Source: UBA6623 sp965217195 (GTDB lineage: Bacteria > Acidobacteriota > Terriglobia > Bryobacterales > UBA6623). From it: a stretch of DNA of 64,000 nt. Shown here piece by piece: positions 1-9,413 of the stretch. The notes beneath the pieces are model-generated. The model worked only from the letters and a program-made list of their open reading frames with translations, made no database searches and was not told the DNA's origin. Where the stretch lies: positions 62,001 through 126,000 of the forward strand of contig CBDCHL010000005.1 in assembly GCA_965217195.1 (NCBI GenBank). The letters run 5' to 3'. The translations under genes and the position numbers were made by a program. Within the stretch, counting starts at the first letter, position 1. Each line of letters opens with the position of its first letter.

Positions 1-947
1 ATATTCTCCACGGAGGGAATGATCGCGGTGACGGGGATGCGGGGCTTCAGCACGGTTAGGGCTTTCATCGCGCCCAGCATCGCCGCCCCTCCGGCCATGT
101 CGTACTTCATGCGGCCCATGTCGGCCGACGGCTTCAAGGAAATGCCGCCGGTGTCGAAGGTCACCGCCTTACCTATCAGCCCCAGGTGCGTGTCGCTGTC
201 CGGGGCGGCATCGGGTTTGTATCGGACCACCATCAAAACGGGAGCCTCGGCGCTTCCCCGCGCTACGCCGAGGAGGGCGCCCATCTTCAGCTCTTCGATC
301 TTGGCGCGCTCGAGAACCTCGAACTTCAGGCCTGTCCCCGCGGCCATCTCGCGTGCCTGTTCCGCCAGCCGTGTCGGGGTAAGGTGATTACCCGGCTCGT
401 TCACCAGTGCTCGGGTAAAGTTCTGTGCTTCACCGATTGCTACGCCGGCATCAAAGCGATCGGCGGCCTTGTCCGACGCCGCGACCGTCAACTCTTCGAT
501 CGCTTTCGCCTCTTTATCTTCCGTGTGATAAGCGTCGGGCTCGTAACCACCCAGCAGCGCGCCTTCCGCTACCGCCTGAGCGGAGTCACCGGCGTCACCT
601 TCCGCGGGAGCAACTATAGCCAGGTGACGCACACCCTTCTTCTTGGCGAATCGCAGCGCGGCGCCCGCCGCTTGTCGCAAGCGGGTTGTGCCGAACTCGC
701 CGGCGGGTCCGCCGCCGACCAGAATCAACCTTTCCGCCTGAAAGCCTATAGGTCGGTGCAGCAGCGTTGTGTCGCGCAGCTTTCCCGTGAACTCCTTCCG
801 GACATACAATTCCGCGGCCAGACCGCCCGTCGGGACGTCGAGGAACGCGCCCGGCTTTGGAAGTTCTTCCGAAGCCTCCCATAGAATGATGGCTACCGCA
901 TCGGCGTGGATTTCTTCCGCTCGGGAGGAGACAAGTCGGGTTTTCAT
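1..947 (-). CDS. pepA: Leucyl aminopeptidase (M17), C-terminus beyond the window
   Basis: Reading leftward from an ATG at 947 gives 315 codons that run off the left edge. The protein starts MKTRLVSSRAEEIHADAVAI and has the N-terminal macro-like domain (about residues 1-150) followed by the start of the M17 catalytic domain. The metal and active-site segment GKAVTFDTGGISLKP, then MKYDMAGGAAMLGA, matches the family pattern (K and D ligands, GGxxLKP). These enzymes are cytosolic hexameric zinc/manganese peptidases that remove N-terminal residues in peptide turnover. A GAGGG ribosome site lies just before the ATG. Only the last metal-binding part is missing, because of the window edge. Identification is firm; whether the rest is intact cannot be seen. 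Confidence 0.93.
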   Translation of the reverse strand, partial: MKTRLVSSRAEEIHADAVAIILWEASEELPKPGAFLDVPTGGLAAELYVRKEFTGKLRDTTLLHRPIGFQAERLILVGGGPAGEFGTTRLRQAAGAALRFAKKKGVRHLAIVAPAEGDAGDSAQAVAEGALLGGYEPDAYHTEDKEAKAIEELTVAASDKAADRFDAGVAIGEAQNFTRALVNEPGNHLTPTRLAEQAREMAAGTGLKFEVLERAKIEELKMGALLGVARGSAEAPVLMVVRYKPDAAPDSDTHLGLIGKAVTFDTGGISLKPSADMGRMKYDMAGGAAMLGAMKALTVLKPRIPVTAIIPSVEN

Positions 948-1149
948 AAAGATCCCTCATTGTAGAGATGTCCGGAGAATAGAGACTTTGAGCCTCTCGA
1001 TCCCCTGATCCGTCGGTAAGGACGGCAGAGTTGCATGAAACGGTCCGGGCGCGGCAACGGCTGGGAACGTCGGCGCGCGTCCTCGCAATTTTACCTGGCG
1101 GGTGAGAGATTCAAACAGCGATCGCCGAAACAGATCGTAGGGTGGCACA

Positions 1150-1717
1150 ATGGTTCGATTGCAGGACGACCATCCACGATTCTTATCCCTACTGCGAGGC
1201 ATCAACGTCGGGGGCAAGAACGTCATTGCCAAAGATGACCTAAGAGCTGTGTTTCGAAGACCTCGGCTTCCGCAGCGTCCGAACCTACATTCAAAGCGGC
1301 AACATTCTCTTTCGAGCTGATGAAAAAGGTGTCGGAGCGCTGACGAGAACAATTGAACGAGCACTCTCCAAGCGCTTTTCGTATGCGGCCCAAGCAGTCG
1401 TGCTGTCTCATGGACAATACGCCTCCGCCGTGGAAGCCGCACCCGCGGAATGGGGCAAAGACGACACCTGGAAGCACAACGCGTTGTTTACCCTCGGCGA
1501 TCTGGAGCCGGATGAAGTCTTGGCGAAGCTGCCCCCGCCAAAGCCCGACCTCGAAACCGTTGCCGCCGGCCCGGGCGTGATCTTCTGGTCGGCATCCAAG
1601 AATTACCTCAGCAGAACAATAATGATGAAGCTCTCCGCGCTGCCGGTGTATCAACAGGTAACGGTCAGGAACCATAACACGGTCTTCAAACTGCGACAAC
1701 TATTCGAGGAGATCTGA
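1150..1717 (+). pseudogene. DUF1697 family protein, frameshifted
   Basis: The first frame from ATG 1150 reads RFLSLLRGINVGGKNVIAKDD and then LRAVF, the typical DUF1697 N-terminus (LLRGINVGGKN). At about 1255 the family sequence continues in another frame: EDLGFRSVRTYIQSGNILFR, on to stop 1717 (FKLRQLFEEI). Skipping the single base C1255 joins the two parts as AVF-EDLGF, as expected for the family. Joined length would be about 188 residues, close to the usual size. DUF1697 is a small cytosolic family of unknown function. It is either a recent pseudogene or a one-base sequencing error; everything else looks well preserved, so I cannot tell which. Confidence 0.8.
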
Positions 1718-2362
1718 ATTGTCCCGGGTTTCCGACTCCGCCCGGAGCCGCAGGCGCTGTAAGGTTGTAGCTTGACCTCAAGCATGCCGCAGTCGGCGCT
1801 GTCACGACCTATTGCACGTAGCCCAACGTTCCGGTTCTCCCGAGCTGCTCGGGACTCATCTCAATCTCGGCCTTTGCCCCGGACGGGGCTGCGCTCGGGC
1901 TCGCGCGCGAATCAGACTCCGGTAATTGCCGACCATAAGTGGATACTCCGGGGCCGCGGAGTGCAATGCCTTCGGGTCGAACTCAAGATTGAAGAGTTCT
2001 CTGCCCCGCCGGGATTCGTGGTATTTCCAGGGGTAGTCAATGACGGCATCAGCGAGCCACACGCCACCGTTATCCAAAAGCCGCGGGTCTGTTCCAGCCC
2101 CGCGCTACGCGGCGTTTGGTACGCCGTAATCGTTTGCAGCTTGCTTACGGACGGGCTATGGTCGATCTTGGCGGCCCCACCACCCGGCCGCGGAGGTATG
2201 ATGGGCGCAAGCCGCAACTTCCCCGGAGTTCGAGGGTTGTTACTCCAGGGAGTTCCAGGCACAGCTTCGCTACGATGGTAACGGGAGACCGGGGCTACGT
2301 ATGTAAGGACCCTTGTACCCCCTAGGTTCCGTTTCGCGTCCATGACTTCAAGGCTGAATCCC
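1718..2362. other. Non-coding or decayed stretch between DUF1697 and exoprotein
   Basis: About 640 bases without a convincing intact gene. Several overlapping open frames exist on both strands, none with a recognisable product or a good ribosome site. The only protein-like piece is on the minus strand at about 1856-2090 (listed separately). No promoter of good consensus was seen. Confidence 0.5.
1856..2092 (-). pseudogene. Possible gene remnant, unknown family
   Basis: The minus strand carries a short open stretch containing DNGGVWLADAVIDYPWKYH and, further on, PEYPLMVGNYRSLI, which has the composition of a folded protein (Trp/Tyr-rich, few Arg/Ser runs). It is closed upstream by an in-frame TAG near 2112 and ends in a low-complexity Arg/Pro tail. 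I do not recognise the family. It may be the tail of a lost gene, or chance. Confidence 0.25.
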
Positions 2363-4255
2363 ATGAGAACTTCTCTTCTGTTGTTGATAGCGGTGTTCAC
2401 TCCACTGATCGCTCCGTCGCAGGTTTTCGATGCCGGGACATTGTCGGGGGACTACCACTTCGTGCACTTGCTGATTTCCACCGGCGTCGACGGCCGGGCG
2501 GTCAACGCTCGCAATTTGGGCGGGACGATGACGTTCGACGGGGTCGGCGGATACACGTTTCAGGGACAGATGGGGACCGGGGCCGAGGGCGCGCAAGCCA
2601 CGGGCGGCGCGGGAACCTACGCGGTCGACACTAACGCGTTCGCTCTGCTCAGCAATCCAATCGAAAGCAATCTGGATATCAATGCACGTGTCGGTGCTGA
2701 CGCGGAAATCATCGTTGGATCCTCGACGGAGGCCGTGGACGGCTCCTATGATCTGTTCGTCGCGGTACGGACACCGGGTTCCGCCCTTACGAACGCGTCG
2801 CTTAACGGCAACTATGCCATGGTGACCTTGGCGCTACCGGAGGGTTCCGACGACGGCATAACCACGACTTTCGCTCTGCTAACGGCGGATGGGCAAGGGG
2901 CGTTCTCCGCAGCCGACGTTATCGGGCACGGCGCCCTTCTTTCCGAAGACGTCAATTTCGTCGAAAACCTACCGAATGTAACCTATGGTGTCAACGCGGA
3001 CGGGAGCGGTACGCTTTCACTCGGGAGTGACGCCGATTTGCTCTCGGGAGATCGCGACATCTTTGTGTCCGCGTTCGGAAACTACGTCATCGGTATTTCC
3101 ACTTCGGCGGGGGACCGCGACGTTCTCTTTGGAATCAAGAACCCCGAAGTGACCGCCAACGATTCGTCCTGGGAAGGGAGCTACTGGATCGCGGAGTTGG
3201 TAATCGAGCTCGACATCAATGCGCAAGGACTGGTGAATAGCTATACCTCGGCGAGCGGAGGGATTCGGGCTGACGGCGCGGGCACGGCTCTTCTGGCGCA
3301 GCGGCAACGATTTGACTTATTCCCGCTCGATTTCGGCGCAACCCAGGTGTATCGCATCGATGCGGACGGCTCAGGACACCTGGCGGCCTTCCAGGACCCT
3401 TTCGTCACGAATATGGCTTTGGGCCCCTCGGCCGGGGCGCCCCCGCCGGCGTTTATCGGGGCGCAGGTTCTGTCGGAGACGGACCTGTCGGTGCTGCACG
3501 GCGTCTTCTTCGGCGTTCGGATGCCGGATTTCTCCGGCAATGGTGTCTTTCTCAGACCCTTGGGCGTGGTTAATGCCGCCTCGTTCGCACCACCTACGTT
3601 TCCGGTATCGGGGGGGACGCTTGTGTCGCTGTTTGGACTCGAGTTGGCCCCCGGGCAAGAACTTAATGAAGTGGTTCCTTTGCCGACCGAGCTAATGGGC
3701 ACGAGCGTTCTGGTCAACAACACGCCCGCGCCACTGCTGTTCGTCAAGGACTCGCAGATCAATCTTCAGATTCCCTTCGGCGTATCGGGGAACTCCGCCG
3801 AGATTGTAGTTAACAACAATGGGGTTATTTCGAATGCTGTGCGAGTTCCCGTCGCGGCCACGAGTCCGAGCATCTTCTCTAAGCCACAGACCGGCTTCGG
3901 GCCCGGCACCATCACGCACGCTGATTTCCGGCCCATCACCGAGCAAGACCCGGCGGCGCCGGGCGAAACGGTTCTTATTTTCCTCACGGGTCTGGGTGCG
4001 TTGGACCCGCCGGTTGCCGACGGCGCCCCTGGGCCGACCTCGCCGCTAAGTCGGATTGTCGATCCCAATCTCCAGGTCCTCTTCGGAAGCGAAGTTGGGG
4101 ATGTGAAGTTTGCGGGAGCGGCTCCAACCTTCGCGGGGCTTTATCAAGTCAATGTGGAGATCCCAAGCCCGGTTGTAGCGGGCGCGGCGATTCCCGTGGC
4201 TATATTCACGACGAACGCGTTTGCTTGCTTTACCGATATTTCGATTGGGCAGTGA
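2363..4255 (+). CDS. Secreted protein with C-terminal TIGR03437 module
   Basis: 630 residues from ATG 2363. I prefer this start over ATG 2342 because it gives a clean signal peptide (MRTSLLLLIAVFTPLIAPSQ) and has AAGG upstream; the longer start adds seven residues. The first ~400 residues are Gly/Asp/Ser-rich and look like beta-sheet repeats (LSGDYHFV, LNGNYAMV, WEGSYWIAE: three related openings suggest an internal triplicate). The last ~220 residues are the TIGR03437 module: VNAASFAPP...LVSLFGLELA...TSVLVNNTPAPLLFV...QINLQIPFGV...VLIFLTGLGALDPPV...GLYQVNVEIP. This module is typical of Solibacter-like Acidobacteriota and its function is unknown. Likely extracellular or surface-attached. Confidence 0.85.
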   Translation: MRTSLLLLIAVFTPLIAPSQVFDAGTLSGDYHFVHLLISTGVDGRAVNARNLGGTMTFDGVGGYTFQGQMGTGAEGAQATGGAGTYAVDTNAFALLSNPIESNLDINARVGADAEIIVGSSTEAVDGSYDLFVAVRTPGSALTNASLNGNYAMVTLALPEGSDDGITTTFALLTADGQGAFSAADVIGHGALLSEDVNFVENLPNVTYGVNADGSGTLSLGSDADLLSGDRDIFVSAFGNYVIGISTSAGDRDVLFGIKNPEVTANDSSWEGSYWIAELVIELDINAQGLVNSYTSASGGIRADGAGTALLAQRQRFDLFPLDFGATQVYRIDADGSGHLAAFQDPFVTNMALGPSAGAPPPAFIGAQVLSETDLSVLHGVFFGVRMPDFSGNGVFLRPLGVVNAASFAPPTFPVSGGTLVSLFGLELAPGQELNEVVPLPTELMGTSVLVNNTPAPLLFVKDSQINLQIPFGVSGNSAEIVVNNNGVISNAVRVPVAATSPSIFSKPQTGFGPGTITHADFRPITEQDPAAPGETVLIFLTGLGALDPPVADGAPGPTSPLSRIVDPNLQVLFGSEVGDVKFAGAAPTFAGLYQVNVEIPSPVVAGAAIPVAIFTTNAFACFTDISIGQ

Positions 4256-4318
4256 GGGCGCTCGGGCCGAGCCGTCGTTTTTCGACGAATCCTTCTTCCA
4301 TGGCTCTTCCATGATAAT

Positions 4319-4353
4319 CAGCGTCGCGCCGGTTCACTGAACTGGTGACGCTG
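4319..4353. terminator. Hairpin between convergent exoprotein genes
   Basis: CAGCGTC at 4319-4325 pairs with GACGCTG at 4347-4353, and inside it CCGGTTC can pair with GAACTGG, giving a long near-perfect stem. It lies between two genes that converge (stops at 4255 and 4403), so a two-way transcription stop is likely. There is no T-run next to it. Confidence 0.45.
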
Positions 4354-4402
4354 AAACGCCTCGGCACTCCAAATCCCGCTCGCGAGCGCGACGGGGTTGT
4401 AG

Positions 4403-7400
4403 TTAACGGACCTCAAGAAGCACTTCGTTGCTTGGGCTGCCTTCGGCCTCCATGCCCAGGGGATGGATTCCGGGCGGGAGGTCTTCGGGCAGTTGCGCGT
4501 TCACCTGGTAGAGCCCGACGAAAAGAGGGGCCAAGCCGGTGAAAACGACTTCCGCGTTGCGTCCGGCGACCTCCACGCGGGGAACTATCAAGGTCCTGGA
4601 GAGTGGTGACAGAGGTGCGCCCGTGCCGCTGAGAATCGGCGGGTCAACAGTACCCAGTCCTGTTACAAAGATTTGGACCGTTTCTCCAGGTGCGGGCGGG
4701 TCGGTGATCGCGGAAGCGCCCTCGCTATTGAGAATCGCGCCGAAACCGGTTTGTGCATCAAAGAAAATGCCCGCCTGGGTTGCTTGAAGCGGTAGGCTGA
4801 CCGTCTCGCTGAGTCCCGCCGCTGAGGTAATGGAGACTTCGACCTGCTCCTCTGACAAGCCAAACGGCACCATTAGGTTGATTTGTCGGGCGGATGCAAA
4901 CAGTAAAGGAGCCGGCGTTCCATTGATCAAGACCGTTGTGCCCGCCAATTGTCTAGGTAGCGGAATGGTTAGGGCCCACTCGGGTTCGCTCGCGGCGGTC
5001 AACGCGGCCCCGAAGATTGAATAGAGCCCGCCGGGGCTGACGACGCGCTCCTCGGCGGCTCCCGCTGTGTTGAAACTCGCCGCGTTGACGACAGCGGCCT
5101 GTGAAAAAGCGGGCCTCGGTCCCGCGGCCAACGCCGTAGCCGTGGTCCTTACGTTCTCCGCGTCTTCCACCTCAGCCCGCAAGATGTTGAAAACACCATT
5201 GGACGCCAGGCGCCACTCGACCGCGACACGGCCGGTTGCGTCGGTCATCGCTCGCGAAGGCGTGACGACACCGTCCGCGCTGGGGATGAGGACAATGGGG
5301 ACTCCGGCGTAGTGGAGCTTGTCTTCGTCCCGTAATCGGAAGACCAGCGGGAGGGGCAGCACGCCCCCGTCGCCCGCCGATTGAGAATCACCCGACTCGA
5401 CGGTCAGCCGTAATTCCTCAAGGCCTTCGGTGGCACGGACGATCGTGCGGGCGGTGTCATAGCCGGAGTGCAGGACGTGCGCAGTCAAGTTCGCGATTCC
5501 GGGGCTGAGTCCTTCGATCGTGAACGCGGCCTCGAGTTGGCCGGCGCGAATCGTCACGACCGGAGGGATTTGGATAACGCCGCTGTCGGTCGAGAGCATG
5601 ACGTCGATGTCGTCACCGTCTGGGCTGTCGATGCTGACTGACGCGGAGGCCGAGCCACCTACGGTCACCCCGGCCGCGGGCCATGTCGATAGGTGGAGAC
5701 GTCGGACCAGTTCGGTTTGCGCGGTGCCACGCCGGTCCACGGCATTGCGGAAGTACGTTGCCCATTCGGTGCGGATGCGGTCAAGCTTGTCGAGCGTCTC
5801 GGCTGAGGGGTCTTCGCCCTCGCGGACCAGCAGCAGGAAGGCAAAGTTGAAGTCCCTTTGAGCCAAACTCGGTTGCGGGCGCCGTGGTCCCTCGGCTGCA
5901 ATGATCATGTCCATCGTGACTTCCCGACGCGTACCGTCGAATGTGACACCAATAGCGGGCGGGGACCCTGATGATCGAGGCACGGAGGGACTGTCAACGT
6001 AAAAGCTCGGAGGAACCTCGTCGGCTTCGCGTAATCCCATGAGGTATTGGTCGAGGTCGCTGTATTTCTCAACGGCGGCGGTGGTTTCGAATTGGGGCGA
6101 GGTCATCCCGTTGTCGGCGATGCGGTTGCCTTCGAGTACGGAAGCATCGGAGTTGAAAAAGAAACTCCAGTGCGCGGCCTGGCGTCCCAGAAGCGCCGTT
6201 GATACGGATTGGGTGATGGGATCGAGAAACCCGATATACACAAGAAAACGGTGGCCTGATTCCTGGCCGAACACGCTGAGCGTATTGTTGTGCCCCAAAA
6301 GAGGGATCGTAGTCGTGGGGTCGTCCGGAAAATTAGAGAGCGGCCCCATATTGAGAAAGCTTTGGAGACGAAGAGGCGAGCCGAACGGTGCTCCGAAGTC
6401 GAAGACGGGGTTGCCGTCCGGCTGGGGGCTGCCGATGCCTTCTACTTCGTTGCGGATGTTCAGCTCGAAGGCAAAGGCACCCGGGCCGGCCTGGAGTCTC
6501 AGATCGTTGAATAGCACGATGAAATCGTACGCATCCCCATGATTGCGGTAGAACTTCTGCGTGACCGCAACCGGATCGACGTCGCGCCGATCGGTGAAGA
6601 TTTCCGCCAAAGCGCCAGGGACCGGGTCGGGCGCGCCAACGGAAAAGTCCAGGGCCGTCACGTCACCTTCGAAGTTGCCCGGCATGACGCCTACCACGAT
6701 CGACGTCAAATTGACGACCTGGTAGTGGAAGTCAATTCGCCCGTCGGCGTGGAGCACGGCCTGAAAGATTTGCCGACGGCCGATGCCCGAGAACGTGAAC
6801 TCAGGAACGTTATCCCAGGTGAAAACGACCCGATTGGCGGCAAGGAAGATCGTGACCCGGGCATCGGCCTTGCTTGGGTCCAGGTCGGTGAAGAGTGGAG
6901 CGATGCGCGGGGGACCTCCGGCGGCGCGCGATAGACTACGCGCAGTGGAACTCGCTTCAGGTTCAACGAAACTCAGGTTGCCGTCGGAATGGAGCCAGAT
7001 CACATCGCGCGCCTGGTTGAAGAACGGAAAGGAAAACGGCAGCACGACGCTCTCGGCGTCATCGTCTCCCAACGGTATGGGGGAGCCCAATGTTTGCGCC
7101 TGCTCGTCGAAACCCAGAGCAAGCCGCTCGGCGGTATAACCTGTATCGGCTGGGCGCAAGGTGACGCTCAGTTCATTGAGGTCGAAATCGTTCGGCCGCA
7201 GCACGACACCGCCGGCATCGTCGAGGATCGCAATGTTTCCGATGTCGTCGCGGATGGCTGACTGTCCTGCGAGCGACACGCCTGCGACAAAGCCACTGCG
7301 AAGAGTTTCCTGTCTATGGCGGAACAGTTCCGAGACGACGCGGCCGCGATAGGTGCCGTCAAAGCTCTCACGCGTTGCGTCAGCGGCCGGCAGCGGGACG

Positions 7401-7474
7401 GCCGCCATGACGAGCAGGAGAGCGACCGGTATAAGGGAGCGGTCCGGCGGCCGTCGTAAGGAATCGGGCTTCAT
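4403..7474 (-). CDS. Large secreted protein: NIDO-like, Ig-like and TIGR03437 domains
   Basis: 1023 residues with a clear signal peptide (LIPVALLLVMAAVPLPAADA). Residues ~110-300 resemble an extracellular nidogen-type domain (VVLPFSFPFFNQARDVIWLH, FTDLDPSKADARVTIF, VVFTWDNVPEF). A middle region contains GQESGHRFLVYIGF and DLDQYLMGLREADEVP, which resemble a zinc-peptidase region where the first His of HExxH has become Gln, so it is probably not an active peptidase. Residues ~670-790 look like a bacterial Ig-like domain (TDATGRVAVEWRL). The C-terminus is a second copy of the TIGR03437 module (VVNAASFNTAGA...GLYSIFGAAL...GLYQVNAQLP). Probably a cell-surface or exported binding protein. No Shine-Dalgarno seen before the ATG. 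Confidence 0.85.
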   Translation of the reverse strand: MKPDSLRRPPDRSLIPVALLLVMAAVPLPAADATRESFDGTYRGRVVSELFRHRQETLRSGFVAGVSLAGQSAIRDDIGNIAILDDAGGVVLRPNDFDLNELSVTLRPADTGYTAERLALGFDEQAQTLGSPIPLGDDDAESVVLPFSFPFFNQARDVIWLHSDGNLSFVEPEASSTARSLSRAAGGPPRIAPLFTDLDPSKADARVTIFLAANRVVFTWDNVPEFTFSGIGRRQIFQAVLHADGRIDFHYQVVNLTSIVVGVMPGNFEGDVTALDFSVGAPDPVPGALAEIFTDRRDVDPVAVTQKFYRNHGDAYDFIVLFNDLRLQAGPGAFAFELNIRNEVEGIGSPQPDGNPVFDFGAPFGSPLRLQSFLNMGPLSNFPDDPTTTIPLLGHNNTLSVFGQESGHRFLVYIGFLDPITQSVSTALLGRQAAHWSFFFNSDASVLEGNRIADNGMTSPQFETTAAVEKYSDLDQYLMGLREADEVPPSFYVDSPSVPRSSGSPPAIGVTFDGTRREVTMDMIIAAEGPRRPQPSLAQRDFNFAFLLLVREGEDPSAETLDKLDRIRTEWATYFRNAVDRRGTAQTELVRRLHLSTWPAAGVTVGGSASASVSIDSPDGDDIDVMLSTDSGVIQIPPVVTIRAGQLEAAFTIEGLSPGIANLTAHVLHSGYDTARTIVRATEGLEELRLTVESGDSQSAGDGGVLPLPLVFRLRDEDKLHYAGVPIVLIPSADGVVTPSRAMTDATGRVAVEWRLASNGVFNILRAEVEDAENVRTTATALAAGPRPAFSQAAVVNAASFNTAGAAEERVVSPGGLYSIFGAALTAASEPEWALTIPLPRQLAGTTVLINGTPAPLLFASARQINLMVPFGLSEEQVEVSITSAAGLSETVSLPLQATQAGIFFDAQTGFGAILNSEGASAITDPPAPGETVQIFVTGLGTVDPPILSGTGAPLSPLSRTLIVPRVEVAGRNAEVVFTGLAPLFVGLYQVNAQLPEDLPPGIHPLGMEAEGSPSNEVLLEVR

Positions 7475-7542
7475 GCGAGGGGGGTGGGATTGAGGCGAGA
7501 TTCTTGCCGACGGACGCGAGTCACGTGTTCGTACCCCTGGAA

Positions 7543-7645
7543 GCTGTGAAAAAATCAGTTGCGGTCCAATTCGCTCCGGGTGCGGCTACTGATCCAACGG
7601 AACTTATTCGGTCGGCGCTCGGTACAGCCCCCATTTTTTCACAGC
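7543..7645. repeat. Dispersed palindromic repeat, family A, copy 1
   Basis: GCTGTGAAAAAAT at 7543-7555 is repeated inverted as ATTTTTTCACAGC at 7633-7645, a perfect 13-base terminal repeat. The inner sequence on the minus strand (GGGGGCTGTACCGAGCGCCG) matches copies at 51392-51519 and 63072 onward. It lies between the exoprotein gene and the phosphofructokinase gene. Confidence 0.8.
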
Positions 7646-7691
7646 CTGCAGTCACGTAATCCCGGAGGACGACCGCTGATCCGGGAGACGG

Positions 7692-8879
7692 CTAGTGGAA
7701 ACGTGTCAAGAAAATCGGTAAACCGTCCTTGTTCGAATAATCGGGCCGGTAGCGGTCAACGTTGTACATCGTCTTGACATCCACTTCGCGCGGTCCGAGG
7801 CCCGGGTCAGGGATGTCGGTGATGGCGTAGCATCCGTTCTGAACGGCCATCATCTTGCCCGTCATTCCCTTGACGATACAATCGAGGGCCATCGTCGCGA
7901 AGGTCGTCGCGATCATCCTGTCGAGAAAATCCGGGTCGCCGCTCCTTAGTTGATACGTGAGGTCGTAGACGACGGTTTCTTCTCCCGACAAGTCTTTGAG
8001 CCGGTCGCTGAAAGCTTCAGCGATGCTGACTTTCTTGCGGTGGCCGTAGGCATCGGGAGGCCCCATTTCCTCCACAGGACGCCCTACCCACGTGGCTCCC
8101 TCGGATAGAACGACGAGCGAGTAATTGCTCGGGTTGCTTCGCTTGTCGGTGACCAACAAGTCGATCAATTTTTGGAGATCAAAGTGGTGCTCGGGAATAC
8201 AACAGCGAATGTTCGCCACGTAGGCTGTGTACAGCGCTGTAAAACCGGCGTCACGTCCGAAGATGCGAAAGACGCCGACACGCTCGTGAGAGCCCACAGT
8301 CGTTCGCATTCGCTTGACCGCGTCAACCGCTCGAGTCAACGCAGTCGAAAAGCCGATGCAGTATTCCGTGTCCTGTACGTCGTTGTCCATCGTCTTGGGA
8401 ACACCGATCACCGAAAAGCGTTCGTCCGCTTCGTCCGATAGGACCTTGGAATAGCTAAGCGTATCGTCGCCACCGATCGTGAGTAGGTGGTCTATGCCCA
8501 GCTTGCCTAGGTTCTCCTTAACAATCGGCGTCATGTCGACGACGCCGCTCTTGACTTCCTTGCAGCGGCCGAGCTTCGGTCTAACATGTTCGGGAACTTG
8601 ATCGACGGGCATCTCGGAGGGCTTGGTGCGCGAGGTGTGCAAAAAGGTGCCGCCGGAACGGTCGATTCGCCGCGTGATATGGGGGTTGAGCCGTACCATA
8701 TACTCCTCGTCGAACCCTTCGTCGAGGTTCGCATGGGTTAGCCCGGCCCAGCCGCGGCGAATCCCAATGACGTCGTAGTCCCCGATTGCAGTTGCGCCGT
8801 AGACTACCGACTTGATGACGGAATTGAGCCCGGGAACATCGCCTCCGCCGGTTAGGATTCCTATTGTCTTCTTCGCCAT
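7692..8879 (-). CDS. 6-phosphofructokinase, pyrophosphate-type residues
   Basis: 395 residues starting MAKKTIGILTGGGDVPGLN, the PFK nucleotide/phosphate loop. Phosphorylates fructose-6-phosphate to the 1,6-bisphosphate in glycolysis, in the cytosol. The donor-specificity positions read GGDDT (Asp where ATP enzymes have Gly) and PKTMDND (Lys where ATP enzymes have Gly); in the PFK family this Asp/Lys pair goes with pyrophosphate use, so reversible PPi-dependent activity is inferred. Other motifs: MRTTVGSHERVGVFRIFGRD and FLDRMIATTFA. It is longer than the ~320-residue E. coli enzyme, as is usual for the PPi and mixed groups. Start supported by a purine-rich AAAAGAG. Downstream of the 158-residue unknown gene with a 57-base gap. 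Confidence 0.9.
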   Translation of the reverse strand: MAKKTIGILTGGGDVPGLNSVIKSVVYGATAIGDYDVIGIRRGWAGLTHANLDEGFDEEYMVRLNPHITRRIDRSGGTFLHTSRTKPSEMPVDQVPEHVRPKLGRCKEVKSGVVDMTPIVKENLGKLGIDHLLTIGGDDTLSYSKVLSDEADERFSVIGVPKTMDNDVQDTEYCIGFSTALTRAVDAVKRMRTTVGSHERVGVFRIFGRDAGFTALYTAYVANIRCCIPEHHFDLQKLIDLLVTDKRSNPSNYSLVVLSEGATWVGRPVEEMGPPDAYGHRKKVSIAEAFSDRLKDLSGEETVVYDLTYQLRSGDPDFLDRMIATTFATMALDCIVKGMTGKMMAVQNGCYAITDIPDPGLGPREVDVKTMYNVDRYRPDYSNKDGLPIFLTRFH

Positions 8880-8936
8880 ACTCTTTTTTCTTACCCGAAC
8901 AACGCGTTGGCCGCGGCCCGAGTGTCGTGCGACCCT

Positions 8937-9413
8937 TCAACCGAGGAATATGCCCGCGGAAGGATCCGTTTCCCAAGCCAAATGATTCGTATAGAGGAGG
9001 ACCAACGCCTCGGGGTACTTGTTCTTGAATTCAGCGTGAACGCGCCCCTGCCAGCCCTCGGCGAGGGCGTCACCGGTCTGGTTGTTTTTGTCAAAGAAAC
9101 CGTTGCCGTCGTGGGGTATTTCGAGAAAATCGAGCACCTCGGCAACGAAGGGTAGGTTCGAGACGAGGACCGCTTGGGCCGCTTCGCGAGCGACTTCGTT
9201 GTCCCCCTCTTCCAGCCGACCCCAGAGTCGCGGGACGGCTTTGCGCAGCTTCTCGCGGTTGAGTTTGTGCATTCCGGCGTGAACTTTGAAGGAGTCGTAG
9301 ACCTGAAAGGTACGCAATTTACCCATCGACACGCCGCGCATCAACTCCTCAAATTGCTCTTGCCCTAAGCCCTGAAAGACCGCCGAAAGATCCATGAAAT
9401 TCGAGAATAGCAT
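8937..9413 (-). CDS. Hypothetical protein, 158 residues
   Basis: I do not recognise the family. The sequence (MDLSAVFQGLGQEQFEELMR near the start; FVAEVLDFLEIPHDGNGFFD in the second half) is soluble, mostly helical and acidic, with no signal peptide or membrane segment. An ATG at 9395 is an alternative start six codons in. It ends 57 bases before the phosphofructokinase gene on the same strand and may be cotranscribed with it. Codon use resembles its neighbours, so it is probably real. Confidence 0.65.
   Translation of the reverse strand: MLFSNFMDLSAVFQGLGQEQFEELMRGVSMGKLRTFQVYDSFKVHAGMHKLNREKLRKAVPRLWGRLEEGDNEVAREAAQAVLVSNLPFVAEVLDFLEIPHDGNGFFDKNNQTGDALAEGWQGRVHAEFKNKYPEALVLLYTNHLAWETDPSAGIFLG

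Noticed and set aside
1772..2281. 169-codon open frame in the early gap
   Set aside because: Arg/Pro/Ser-rich composition, no ribosome site, no recognisable product; overlaps a better minus-strand fragment.
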